DNA of 64,000 nt from Acanthosepion pharaonis (Eukaryota > Mollusca > Cephalopoda > Sepiida > Sepiidae). The notes under the pieces are model-generated. The model searched no databases and was not told the DNA's origin. It saw only the letters and a program-made list of their open reading frames with translations. The translations under genes were made by a program, and so were the position numbers. Shown here piece after piece: positions 1-10,560 of the stretch (positions within the stretch are counted from its first letter, which is position 1; each line of letters starts with the position of its first letter). The stretch is from contig CAHIKZ030005494.1 in assembly GCA_903632075.3 (NCBI GenBank), forward strand, positions 380,001 to 444,000, written 5' to 3'.

Positions 1-46
1 ATAACGTTCCAGTTGTCTGGCTCTTGGCTTTTTTTCATTTCTATTC

Positions 47-91
47 TAAATCTTTGATGAAGCCTTAATAAAGGTGAAACATGTTGAAATT
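47..91 (+). other. Degenerate hammerhead-like motif
   Basis: A TTGATGA core (54-60) is followed by a stem II in which 62-66 (GCCTT) pairs with 71-75 (AAGGT) around a four-base loop. GAAA follows at 76-79. Core base C3 is T and stem I is weak, so activity is unlikely. It lies just upstream of a (TA)n tract, as other copies in this window do. Confidence 0.3.
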
Positions 92-123
92 AATTTCCTT
101 TGTTCTTTACTTCATTTTATCAT

Positions 124-127
<4 letters not shown>

Positions 128-159
<32 letters not shown>
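128..159. repeat. (TA)n microsatellite
   Basis: Uninterrupted TA dinucleotides immediately downstream of the hammerhead-like relic. Confidence 0.95.
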
Positions 160-162
<3 letters not shown>

Positions 163-214
163 AGTGAAATAAATTATTGTAATGGTACCTTAAAGTGGTC
201 TGTTTTTCATTAAA

Positions 215-217
<3 letters not shown>

Positions 218-284
<67 letters not shown>

Positions 285-360
285 TACATACAATGATCGT
301 ATATATATTTATATATACACACATACATATACGCACACACAATGATCATATATACACACA
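218..360. repeat. (TA)n/(CA)n compound microsatellite
   Basis: About 53 bp of TA pass into CA. A partly duplicated block containing CACAAATGATC-like sequence interspersed with TA and CA runs follows. The translated Tyr/Ile and Cys/Val strings are artefacts. Confidence 0.9.
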
Positions 361-1091
361 GATTTTGAAAAGAAAATCAGGCCACTTTAGCACCCACTTC
401 AAATATATTCACAAAGTATTAGACAACTCTTGAGTGTAATTGGGAGGTACTGTCTGCTGGACAAATCTCCAGTTATCACAGTCCAAATTTCAGTTTCTGA
501 TCATGAATGACCACAAATATAATGAACAGTTAACAATGCTGTATTATTATAAAACAACCATTTCAAGTTTTGTCAATAGTATCAGTGGGAAGATATTTTC
601 TTTGACAAAACCTTTATTGGCAAATTAGCTATTCCTCAAGTTTAGTTTGAGAGCAGGTGTTATGGGGTGAAGTGACAAATATTTCTGGTGTAGGGGGGGG
701 GGACTCCCTCACCAATATCAGAAAGCAATATCAAAAAATAACTTACTTGCTACATTTCCATGGCTACCATTTGTCATTTTCAAGAGGCTTGGGTCCTCCA
801 TAAGCGGCAGCATGGGGCCAAGCTCTGAAAAAAAGTCATTTGAAGGGTTAACTTAAGAAAGATTTACATACGTAATCAATTTTGATCATTTTATTACATT
901 CAATGAGAGGTGGAAAAAAAAAAAAAAAACTGATGGAAACTATCTAAATATCATTTCAGGTCTAAAGATTAGTTATTAAGCCACAGATAAAAATTGGATC
1001 GATATAAAAACATGAAGGATAACCCAGTCTGTGGGTGAATGTAATGCTGATCACCGATTATCAAGCAATTAATCAGTGTAACCTAACTTAC
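361..1091. other. No recognisable feature
   Basis: AT-rich sequence with a short G run near 692-702 and an A run near 914-930. I see no gene, repeat family or regulatory signal. Confidence 0.5.
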
Positions 1092-1241
1092 CATTATTAT
1101 TTATGAATTAATGGATTTTATTATTTATGAATTAATGGATTTTATTATTTATGAATTAATGGATTTTATTATTTATGAATTAATGGATTTTATTATTTAT
1201 GAATTAATGGATTTTATTATTTATGAATTAATGGATTTTAT
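1092..1241. repeat. 24-bp minisatellite
   Basis: About six nearly identical head-to-tail copies of a 24-bp unit containing TTTATGAATTAATGGA. Because 24 is a multiple of 3 one frame stays open and encodes a repeated MDFIIYEL. No start context or flanking coding sequence suggests a gene. Confidence 0.95.
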
Positions 1242-1616
1242 TTTTTTTTTATTCAATATTTTTACTACTTCAAACATTTTTAGTAGTTACCAATATTTGA
1301 GTAAACACTCCATTTCATTTCATCTACTGGTCTGCACACATGAAAAAAAACTTATGAAAATGAAATGCACCTTCTGGCAGACCTGCATTCCCCCTTTTCA
1401 GGAGAAACCCCTCCCCCCCATCTGATCCGGCATACTCTGACCACTCGCTTACAAAGAGCTTCACAATCAAGCAACGATAAACAGCATTTACCTTTTTTAT
1501 CTTAACGATAAACATTTATCTTAGCAATCATTCATTTTCCAACATAATTATAACAGATATTTTACATTTATATCTCCCCCCTCCCACTACATATAATTCA
1601 ATCAATAAAGCACATT

Positions 1617-1667
1617 AATTTAGTCTGATGAAGTCCTTTTCAAGGATAAAAAAGTGTTACCTAGATT
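1617..1667 (+). ncRNA. Hammerhead-ribozyme-like relic
   Basis: CTGATGA is intact at 1625-1631. Stem II is a 6-bp hairpin (1633-1638 with 1642-1647, loop TTC). The GAAA position reads AAAA (1648-1651). A GTT cleavage-type triplet sits at 1656-1658. Stem I forms eight pairs between 1617-1624 and 1659-1667 with one bulged C at 1660. All three expected helices are near their expected places, but the G12-to-A change should abolish catalysis. Sequence downstream resembles that after the copy near 55,350, so both belong to one interspersed family. Confidence 0.4.
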
Positions 1668-3973
1668 TTTTTTTTGCTTTGTCATTCAATTAACCAACAT
1701 TTTTTCAGATAATAAAATTCTAAAAACTTGCTTTAATTCAAGTTTCATTCTTTACAATTTTACCATCTTTCTAAGGTTGCAGTTACAAATGTTAACATGA
1801 CACTGTCCAAACTTCCTCCTGTAGAATATAATTTTCTGCCACAAAGGCATCCGTACAAAACAAAAAACATGAAATATGAGTTCTTTTGATTTTTCACAAA
1901 TACAAAGTCAAGAAAGGCATTCTTTTGTTAAAGACAAGTCTGCAAACAGCAGATATTCTTCGTTTCAGCTCAATACACATCCTTCACACCAAAGTTTAAA
2001 ATACAGAGACATTTTCAAGATGACTGGTCATTGTTGTATGCATTTTCTTCTTTTGATTAGCAAATTCCACTAAGATTTGACCAACGAACTAGAAAGCTCT
2101 TTGTAAAACAAAAATTCTTCATTTTCTAAAGACAAAATAAATCATTACTTTCAATTAAATACTTATTCTTATTTACTTAACTTTTTTTCTGTCTAATTTT
2201 CTAAGACTAGATGTATTTTTATGATTAGAGATTCTTTTGAACAAAAAAATTGTTTTATTATGATATTCTTGTAACCTTTCTTGGTTGTCTAGCAGCTGAA
2301 ACACCGATATAAAAAATACTGTGGAAATCTTTTCTTTTATTCAAATCTCAAGTTTTAAGGATTATTTCTTTATTAGCCTCAGGTAATTTTAGCAAAGTTT
2401 GAGTCTTACTTCATGCTTAAAATATGATCCTAATGAGAGTTAGAAATTCAAGTTATTTTCCATAAGCTGAGACTGGGATCCCACTTGTGGGATCTTAATT
2501 TGGGAGGTTATCTTAATGTGATGTTACTGGACTATTCTTTTTTTATTTTTTATTTTTTGTTATTAGCATGTGGTCATTTTTTCTTATTCTGGTTATGAAA
2601 TTTCTCAAATTTGACCCTTTTTTCATATTTATTTCATGGTTTCAAATTTGAGGAAACTGAACTTTATTTTAAAGTTGTTTCAAAAAAAAAAAAAAAAAAA
2701 AATTGGTGTATTGCTTCATGATTAAAATAGCTTTCATTTCTGTCATGCTTTAACTTTCAGGCAAAGATTATAAAAACAGTGGAGTCTAGCTGATGGGGTA
2801 ATCTTTTCTTAAATAACAGATGCAACCATGTAATGAAAAAATTTCTTTTAAAAAGACATTTGTAAATAAAAACTGAGTACAGATAACTCTAAGAATTCAG
2901 TTATTCAATTTGAGACTATTTATATTATGGAGAGGACGCCGTCTAAAATGATTAAAAAGAAATAAAAATCAATTTTGACAAATACTGTGGGTAAAGGAAT
3001 GTCTAATGAAAGCTAATCTACAAAAGATTATTCCTAAATTTTTTCCTTTTTAACAAAAAAAAACACAAAAACAATCACAAACAAAAAACAAACGAACAAA
3101 AAAAAAAAAAAAAAAAAAAATCAAACAAAAAACAAATATGAGCAGACTATTTAATTTCATACACCCCATAAGTTTTATTTAAAAAAAAAAAAAAAAAAAT
3201 GTCTGTTGCGATCATAGAAGCCTGATAATACCTATCTAGTTTAGTACATGCTTAATTAGAAATGATGAAGACAGAAATGCATCTCGAGCAGAGAGCAAGC
3301 AATTACTAAATTACTTTATTCGGCAGAAAGATCCAACTGTGAATATTGATTGCGCTTGGGTCCAATGCTCCAAGTGGAGTCGGCAGTTATTACAATAACA
3401 AAACCCAAAGGCATTGAACAAGAGCAGGAACTGATGTCAGTTTTACTTTGGCTACAAGCAAGGTGAATAAAGTCTATGTTTATCATAAACAAATGCCTAG
3501 TCATATTCACAGTAAGTCTTTTTACCTCTTTGACTTGTTAATACAAAGACAACACATGATTAATATTTTTACTAAATTTGTTTCAGGTAAGAATATAGAC
3601 AGTTTTCAGCTTTCTAAAAAAAAAAAAAAAAAAACACATCAATTCTGTTTTTTTCAGTGTTTTCATTTCAAACAGACAATTTTTCAATGTTACAATGTAG
3701 TGAAATGCTATTAAGATGCGCTAACCTAGAGAAAGAAAAATAAATAAATTTCCTGTCTAATTGGTCCACTGGTTTCAGAGTAATTTCTAAATAGTAATTT
3801 AGTACATTTATGAATATTCTTATATTTTGTTATAGTTAATAGAGAAAAAAAAAGTTCAAAATGACTTATCTGTCAAACTTGAAGTTTCACAGATACACTG
3901 CTTGTCAGTAACAGATAAATCCATCAAATTCATTAACAGATATCATTTACATATACAACCTCAAAAAAAATAA

Positions 3974-3977
<4 letters not shown>
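1668..3977. other. AT-rich, no gene recognised
   Basis: Long A runs (2683-2701, 3099-3120, 3181-3199, 3618-3634), probably tails of old retroposed sequence. There is an 18-bp palindrome GATCCCACTTGTGGGATC at 2477-2494. No coding signature is visible. Confidence 0.5.

Positions 3978-4009
<32 letters not shown>
3978..4009. repeat. (TA)n microsatellite
   Basis: Pure TA run preceded by a TAAA-rich stretch. Confidence 0.95.
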
Positions 4010-4011
<2 letters not shown>

Positions 4012-5280
4012 ATGCCAGACAAATTTCAAACATATTTTATACTGAAGAAAATGTTATGTGATATTTCAAATTGCTCAATTTCTATATATTTTTGTTATAA
4101 ATGGTAACATAATTTTGTAATAGAAATTTATATTTCAAAAATAAATTAGAAAGAGAGAGAGAGAAGGAGAAAGAAAGGGAGCAATGTTCACTCAAGTTAG
4201 ATAACTCTAGGTCAATTAACTGCTAATTACAGAGTCATTTCTTCTGAAAACAACTAATAAGCAGTAAAAAAATCCTTGACTTGACTACATTTCCTTCTAT
4301 TGGCTGGGATGGCATACTAATGAAATTAATATTATTATTACTATAAATATAATTATTAATAATAAAGCTTAGTGATAATTTATATTTGTAAATGATTATA
4401 ATTCTATAAGCAGAAAATAATTTACCATTGAGGAGAGGATGTCAGTGATGCTATTTAAATTCTAAATGACTATTTAGTACTAGCATTTTTAAATAAAATT
4501 TTAAAATTCTCAATTTCCATAGTTTTCTTAATCTTTTTTTTTTCTCTCTTCAATATAGTCTATATTAACTCAGGATTTACTTAGTCTCATAAAACAATTT
4601 ATAATCTAAGCTAGCATATGCATTTCTCCCCACTCACCAATTAATAATAATAATAAAAAAAAAAACCTTTAAAGACTAGAGCTTTCACTTTATTTATAAA
4701 CAAAACAAAATCAAAGTTAGCATTCATAGAAAAATTGTAATATTTCATTTGACCCAAGATTTTCAGGTCCGTCAACTGATATAAAGAGTATAGATATGAA
4801 TTCTTAAATGAAAATCATGCTTATACATCTTTTAATCTACTTAACAATTGAACTAAAGTTAAAATTTATAAAGTAGCATAGAAGTTTGAATTTAGAAAAA
4901 AATATTCAAATATCAACCAATCAGAAATATTTTAATCAGTTTATTACAAGAATATATAAGAACGATGTCTAAATGATAAGAAATATGATATTTATGCCAA
5001 AAATTTAACCCTAGATATTTATTGTCCAAGATTCTAAACAATGATTTTTCATATTCTCTCTCATCTGTTTTACAAGGTTTTTGACACGTTTGACCAATAA
5101 CAAAAAAAATGAATAAAAATAAAATAAAAAGCATATACATCCTTTAACATACCTATCATTATAAACTTTAAATTTTGAAGAAATAAAAATTGGACAAGAT
5201 GTTGAGAGATTTATTTTTCCAAACATTCTATGTTGACGTGAAAGCAAAAGTAAAATATGGTGGAAATAAGTAAGGAAATA
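4010..5280. other. AT-rich, no gene recognised
   Basis: Contains a short GA run (4152-4175) and TTA/ATT-rich sequence near 4330-4370. Nothing else is identifiable. Confidence 0.5.
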
Positions 5281-5590
5281 CACTGCATGTCCATAATGCC
5301 ATACTGAAACACAACCCGCAGGATGTAACCCTATCTGCAATGGGCAACTGGGGCAACCCCTGGGCGTAACGGGCCCTGTCGTAACCCTGTCGGCAAGCAC
5401 GGGCAACTGGACGTAACCTAATGCAAGCACGGGCAACTGGACGTAACTGGGGCAACTGGACGTAACCCCTATTGGCACACACAAGGCAACTGGATGTAAC
5501 CCTGGCATCAAACAACAAGCTGCATGTCTATAATACTATCCTCAAACACAACTCACTGCATGGACATAATGCTATTCTCAAACAAAAACA
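5281..5590. repeat. GC-rich minisatellite inside a decayed tandem repeat
   Basis: The outer layer is a unit of about 36 bp beginning CTGCATGTCCATAATGC (5283, 5520 and, with changes, 5557). Between the first two copies lies a GC-rich array built on GGGCAACTGGACGTAAC (about 5340-5505) with 17-35 bp phases. All frames on the minus strand stay open for 90-160 codons, but the peptides merely repeat the array. The block is far more GC-rich than its surroundings. Confidence 0.8.
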
Positions 5591-5727
5591 CCAACTGCTC
5601 GTCTCTTTAGCTATGAACAAGGGATAAACCAGGTAACATAACAAAAGATTACATTTTCTTCATCCAATCAACTTGTCTTCTTTGATTGATCAGAGAATCA
5701 ACTTATAGAAAGAGCAGACAGACATGA

Positions 5728-5852
5728 CAAAATGAGAGAGAAAGATGAAGAAACAGAAAGAGTGAAAAAGAGAGAAATACAGCAATATAGAGAGGCAGAG
5801 AGAGAGAGAGAGAGAGAGAAAGGAAATTTAAAAAAAAAAAAAAAAAAAACAA
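5728..5852. repeat. Purine-rich simple repeat with A tail
   Basis: GA-rich sequence grades into (GA)n at about 5797-5820 and then an A run at 5830-5849. Confidence 0.85.
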
Positions 5853-6715
5853 TTGTAATCCATCAACTGATGGCCTGCAAGTGGATCAGATTAGCGACAT
5901 TACAGCAAACACATCTCAGGTGACAACAAGCAGAGTGAGGGCAATTAGCATTAAGAAATAAATGACAGGTTCAAACGTCTCTCGGCTTATAAGTCAGTGA
6001 TAAGTTTACAGAGGTAAAGATGTGTGGACAAAATTAAATGAGATTAAATTCATTTTGGTGATGGGAGAAAAGGACGAGCTTTGAAGATCATGGTTTTTTT
6101 TTTCTTTTCTTTTAGAACAACTAATAAGAACAGTGTAAAAAAGATGAGGAAAAACAAAAACAAATCAAAGTGATGACTATCCATCTGGCAGTTGTGTTAT
6201 GGCAAAGAGTAATCAACCAAGTGAACTGTTTGGAGATTGGGGCAAGGCAGAAAAGTATGAGAAACGAGAAACAAAGAACAAAAAAGAGAAAAGCAAAAAA
6301 AAAAAGAAAAAAGAAAGAATATTCAGAATAAATAAATGAATTAGAAAAAACAGATATTCAGTGATTAGCAAATATTAGAATCCACAGCAAGTGCATTGTT
6401 TGCTTGACGATTTTACTAAGGATTAAGTCCTGGTTGTATGAAAGAAATCAAAACAAGAGGTTTTCTAAAAAGATTCCAGTGATCTATTCTACCCACTTGC
6501 TCTATATCACACTCCCTTTTTTAAGAGCAGAATCGGGAACTTGGAGTAGTTGAAAAAAGGAGGAATATCATTGGTGTTATAATTTTATTGAAAACAATAC
6601 AGAAAATGGTAATATTAGGAGTTTCCTTATGAGAAAATATTTAGCATTCACTTTGTTCTGATCAGTCTTAACTCTTAAACACATCTTTCTTTCTCACCAA
6701 AGAGAAAGTGTTTTT
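5853..6715. other. No recognisable feature
   Basis: AT-rich, with A/G-rich patches around 6240-6320. No family recognised. Confidence 0.5.
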
Positions 6716-6739
6716 TATATATATATATATAAAAAGATA

Positions 6740-6808
6740 ATCTGCCTAGGTTTCACCTAAGCAGGATTTACCCTGAAGATCTGTTTAGGTGAAACCTAGG
6801 TAGGTTTG
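6740..6808 (+). repeat. Hairpin with hammerhead-like core
   Basis: An inverted repeat pairs about 6742-6764 with 6781-6804 around AGGTGAAACCTAGG. Inside the right arm CTGAAGA (6773-6779), GAAA (6791-6794), a 2-bp stem III (CC/GG) and a GTA triplet (6800-6802) occur in hammerhead order. Three stem I pairs (ACC with GGT) flank it. Stem II is poor. It directly follows a short (TA)n tract. Confidence 0.4.
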
Positions 6809-6837
6809 CCTGGCTCCTTAGGATTATCTTAGGTTTT

Positions 6838-7040
6838 GCTCTACTTAGTGTATTGAGCACTTTACGTAGTTGTCTTTTTATGCGTTTTTTTTTGGGGGGG
6901 GGGCTCCTTTGGACTTGGAGCTTAAACACTGGACGATTGTTTTGCTTTTAATGTTCTTGGTTCTTTCATTTTTTATAACCCATTTTTCTTCAGATTCCAA
7001 TTTGCAAGTCAAGCTATCCAAGGTTTTTCTAAATGAGTAC

Positions 7041-7081
<41 letters not shown>
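6838..7081. repeat. Interspersed repeat ending in (TA)n
   Basis: The block from about 6950 to the (TA)n at 7044-7077 is a diverged copy of 16,510-16,715. Both contain a CAGATxCCAATTT motif, then GCTATCCAxGGTTTTT, and then run into (TA)n. The stretch at 6838-6865 also carries a copy of the GCTCTA...TTGAGCACTTT module seen at 7300, 7767 and 15,918. Confidence 0.5.
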
Positions 7082-7083
<2 letters not shown>

Positions 7084-7140
7084 AAGTTAAATGGATATGA
7101 ATTTGTGACACTGGGTGTCATGCTTTTGCGATCATGAGAC
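7082..7140 (+). repeat. TA-anchored repeat, partial copy
   Basis: Starts right after the (TA)n and resembles 62,556-62,615 (a TTxGTGAxxCTGGGTxTCATG pattern). It is the inverse orientation of the copy at 7244. Confidence 0.45.
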
Positions 7141-7243
7141 AAACTGGCTTATTTTTTAAAATTGGATCTATTTATGCATGTTTGTCTATGTTTGGTGGTG
7201 GGTGGGGGAATTTACTTCTGTATTTGTTTGCGGTGGTACTGTC

Positions 7244-7372
7244 ATATATACAGGTGTACGCATTTTAGCCAGGGTCATAAACTCATATCTATACAACTTA
7301 TTATGTTAGCTCTATCACTGATATTGAGTGCTTTCCACCAAGTACTGCACATATAATTATATATACCAACCA
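7244..7372 (-). repeat. TA-anchored interspersed repeat
   Basis: Near copies lie at 15,852-15,957 (same orientation) and 62,500-62,620 (opposite). All share a CATAAACTCATATC-like block, then CTCTATCACTGATATTGA, then TGCTTTCCA, and each is bounded by TA-rich tracts. No coding potential. The family is not one I can name. Confidence 0.6.
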
Positions 7373-7436
7373 AAGTGAATATATAATTAATATAATAAAA
7401 GGTTTGGCACTTAGCTGATTGATGTTACCTTCAGCA

Positions 7437-7487
7437 TCCAAACTCCATAGTTTCATAGACAGACCTGTCCGTCCACTCATCAGGGAG
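7437..7487 (-). ncRNA. Candidate hammerhead ribozyme (type I)
   Basis: On the minus strand CTGATGA (plus 7477-7483) is followed by a strong stem II of about 10 bp (plus 7455-7476: GGACGGAC pairs with GTCTGTCT, plus T-A and G-T closing pairs). An intact GAAA follows (plus 7451-7454). Stem III is short (CT/AG around ATGG) and ends in a GTT triplet. Stem I is short: TCC before the core faces GGA after the triplet across one unpaired T. More distal GATG/CATC and GCTGAT/ATCAGC segments can extend it. Of all the hammerhead-like sites here this is the only one with every core base present. Known hosts of such motifs are Penelope-like elements and SINE-like repeats. Confidence 0.5.
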
Positions 7488-7581
7488 CATCAGCAATTGA
7501 TTGATTTTTCTTTTTTATATGCACTTATCATTGACTGCGATCAACACTGAGCAGCAACAGAGTTTCATGCTTGAACACAAT

Positions 7582-7803
7582 CTTCGGGCCATGTGTACTG
7601 GCTAGACTATATATGCTGGTCAATGGTACATTATGGGTAGCAATGTCTATTGTATTATCCTGGTGGTTATTGAGTAGGTGCTAACAGTTATATTCCAAAT
7701 TATTTGTTTTTAATTTTTGTTATTTTATTGTTTTTCTGGGGTTGGTTAACTTTTTTATAATTACATGTGCTCTATCTCCAATATTGAGCACTTTCACATA
7801 TAG

Positions 7804-7852
<49 letters not shown>

Positions 7853-7968
7853 CCAAATGTAAAATAACTAATTCGGCATCAATTCAAATACAATAGACAT
7901 TACTACCCATAATGTACCATTGACCAACATATATAGTCTAGCCACTACACAACATACATGGCCCGAAG
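7582..7968. repeat. Foldback repeat, 75-bp arms
   Basis: About 7582-7656 is the reverse complement of 7889-7968, sharing CTTCGGGCCATG and GGTACATTATGGGTAG. The loop of about 230 bp holds another GCTCTATC...TTGAGCAC module (7767-7795) and a (TA)n tract (7807-7850). Confidence 0.8.
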
Positions 7969-8020
7969 AAAACAACAAAAATTAAGAAAATACTTAAAAA
8001 AGAAAAAAAAGGTATTGTTA

Positions 8021-8092
8021 ATGATAATAATAATAATATTGTTAATAATAATAATAATAATAATATTGTTAATAATAATAATAATAATAAGC
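8021..8092. repeat. (TAA)n microsatellite
   Basis: AATAAT runs interrupted three times by ATTGTTAAT. It marks the 5' truncation point of the adjacent non-LTR element. Confidence 0.9.
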
Positions 8093-9524
8093 AAAAGTAA
8101 CTTTCAAGAAAGGTAGAATTACAGAAACACCCTTAATAGATTTAGATTTTGTCACAAAGATTAGGGAACTGGAGCATGGTGAAGCTTATAAGTACCTAGG
8201 AATTAGCGAAGAAGATGGCATACAACCCCCCCCAAAAGAAGGAAAAAATAAGAAAAGAGTACTACAGGCGTGTACATCTGGTACTAAATACTGAGCTAAG
8301 CTCAAAAAACAGGATATCAGCCATAAACACATTGGCTGTCCCTTTGGTGCAATACAGCTTTAATGTCCTTAACTGGACCATAGCTGAAATTAAGCGAATG
8401 GATATAAAACGAGAAAGCTTCTCACTTGCTATCGCATGCATCATCCCAAAGCTGATGTCGATCGTCTGTATGTACCCAGATCCGAAGGAGGCAGAGGATT
8501 AGTTCAACTAGAACTGTCCTACAAAACTACAACAATTGGCCTCCAAAGATATTTGGAAACTACAGAAGACTGGATGATGGTATGCGTCAAGGAACATGAA
8601 AGTAGTAAGCGTCTTTACTCCGTAATAAAGAAGCCAACAAATTCAAAATGGAGTTTCAAATGGGCATAGAGATGCAACTACAGCACAATACACCGGCTGA
8701 AACTGCAAAATACCTAAAAAAGACAGCAAAGACGAATGCAACCAACCAGTTACAGAAGCGATGACAAGATAAACCGCTTCATGGCCAATATTCTGCCCGT
8801 ACCAAACATGCTGACGTAGACAAAACCCATACCCATCAGTGGCTATGTAGTGCAGGGTTGAAAGCGGAAACTGAAGGTTTTATCCTTGCTGCAGGGACCA
8901 ATGCTTGCTAACTAGGAATTATCAAGCACATATACTAAAATATCGTGTCAGCCCAAAATGCAGATTCTGTGATAAATATCCAGAAACGATTGATCATCTT
9001 GTATCAGGTTGTGCGGTGTTGGCACCCACTGAATATAAAACCCGATATGACAGAGTGGGCCAATATCTGCATTGGAAAATCTGCAACTTCTCGGGAAGGA
9101 AACTGAAAGAAACTGGTATGAACACCACCCAGACCGATTTACGGAGATAGGACCTATTACAATTCTATGGGACTACACAATACACACTGACAGAACAATC
9201 AAAGCCAACTGTCCAGATATTGTTATTAAAGACCACAAACAAAAACGGTGCCTCCTTATTGATATGGCAGTCCCTGCTGACTGCAATGTATCTTTGAAGA
9301 TATTCAAAAAGTTGTCAAAGTACAAGGACCTTGAAATAGAAATCTCGAAAATGTGGCATATGGGAAAATCAACAATCCCTGTTGTAGTTGGAGCCCTAGG
9401 ACTGGTTGGAAAAGATTGCAGTAGACTAATTGAAGGGATTCCTGGAAGTCCATGCCTCAAGGAGATACAAAAAATTGTTCTTACAAGTACAGCCCACACC
9501 TTACGAAGGGATTTATCTATGTAA
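8093..9524 (+). pseudogene. Non-LTR retrotransposon, 3' half (RT end + RLE)
   Basis: 5'-truncated and frameshifted ORF of a restriction-like-endonuclease (R2/R4/HERO-like) non-LTR element. Order: end of the reverse transcriptase (8093-8220), with a frameshift in the C run near 8227; RT thumb/linker (8215-8700, another frame change near 8440); a degraded stretch 8670-8900; a CCHC knuckle, C-x2-C-x8-H-x4-C (8959-9012); and an endonuclease domain with a PD...D signature (CPDIV, then LLIDMAVP) and a downstream K/E-rich helix (9205-9350). The last block encodes VVVGALG and ends at a TAA/TAG-type stop at 9522-9524. Such proteins nick target DNA and prime reverse transcription. At least three frameshifts make this copy dead. 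The clade is inferred from domain order. Confidence 0.85.
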
Positions 9525-9790
9525 TTTTTTTTTTTGTCAGTGGAAAGTGTCATGACGCCATTTCTAACCTTAGGTTAATCAGGCAAGTTAGGGTTGTGCA
9601 ATCTGTTTCACATAGGACATTTCATAAGGGAGTTAAAATCTTAGAATGACACCATTTTGCCATCTTGAAAACAAATATGGGTGGCATTTAAGCTAGCTCC
9701 TGCGGAGGACTCTTGCTTGAGCCTTCATCACAATAGGTAGAGAGGAGTAGATGCAATAGGCAACAATAAACTATAGAAGAACTCAAAACT
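9525..9790 (+). other. Probable 3' UTR of the RLE element
   Basis: Directly follows the endonuclease stop. Contains two imperfect repeats of ATGACxCCATTT (9553, 9647). No poly(A) is clear, so the 3' boundary is uncertain. Confidence 0.35.
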
Positions 9791-10274
9791 GAATGCTGCA
9801 TTTAAGTATTGAATTAATGTTTAAGTTTACCTTTTAAAAGTTCAACAATAATTCTTCTGCTGCCACTTAATTTAAAGACAATATTTATTTCATTGTTAAC
9901 TTTTGCTGGATTTTGCAATTAATTTCAATTATTCTCAAATTTATTTCCAAGTAATAAAAATTGTTATTGTACATAAAAAAAAGAAAAAAAAGAAAAAAAG
10001 TCACCAATCCAAAATTTCAGGATTGCAGGTCCAGATCAAGCCTGGAATGTTTTTAATTTGTTCACAGAGCCTGATTCCCAAATGGTATGATATGTTGGTC
10101 TACAGCCTCTTGGAGTAAAATTGACAAAGTGTGACACACTGACATTCACATTTATTATATAGAAGACTGGTTGCTTCAAGGAGAGTTTTTCTTCAACAAT
10201 TGGGTTGTACTTTGTCTGATATGACATCTCAAAAAGGACAGCTCTAGATGAGGACAAGGAAAAAGCATCCACTT
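9791..10274. other. No gene recognised
   Basis: AT-rich with an A/G run at 9975-10,000. Nothing else assigned. Confidence 0.45.
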
Positions 10275-10400
10275 GATTCTTCTACTTGTATGTGCAGTGT
10301 CCCTTGAGGATATAGGCAATCAAGGCTCTCCGTAATTTCCTATCCTTATTAACTGTTAATAAATTTTGTAATAAACAGTATTTTTTATCCAACTACGTCT
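10275..10400 (-). pseudogene. LINE 3'-end fragment
   Basis: Minus-strand translation gives KDRKLRRALIAYILKG, matching the C-terminal tail of the LINE at 32,150-32,720 and its 3' fragments at 11,195, 11,755 and 36,320. It is heavily 5'-truncated. Confidence 0.55.
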
Positions 10401-10440
10401 GCCAGCCTAAACATTTGAGAAATATTGTCAGAAAAACATA

Positions 10441-10560
10441 CATCCTCCAGTAGGATTCGAACCTGCATCCCCTATGGCGAACCATCATTGGATCTGACAT
10501 GCCTGATGATGGTTTCCCATAGGGGAAGATCCAATGACACTTCCCCATAGGAATTGTGTT
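10441..10560 (-). repeat. Hairpin repeat with perfect Pol III B box
   Basis: On the minus strand GGTTCGAATCC (plus 10,453-10,463) is an exact internal B box. Just upstream a stem pairs 10,468-10,487 with 10,505-10,525 (CCCCTATGG... with ...CCATAGGGG) around a loop of about 18 nt. A third copy of CCATAGG follows at 10,545. A tRNA-derived SINE relic is likely. I could not find an A box at the right distance. Confidence 0.4.

Noticed and set aside
2477..2494. 18-bp palindrome as a regulatory site
   Set aside because: A single short palindrome in 64 kb of AT-rich sequence is not enough to support a function.
5011..5518. 166- and 96-codon minus-strand frames
   Set aside because: Mostly translated GC-rich tandem repeat plus unrelated flanks.
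9173..9553. 126-codon minus-strand frame
   Set aside because: Antisense shadow of the endonuclease domain of the non-LTR element.
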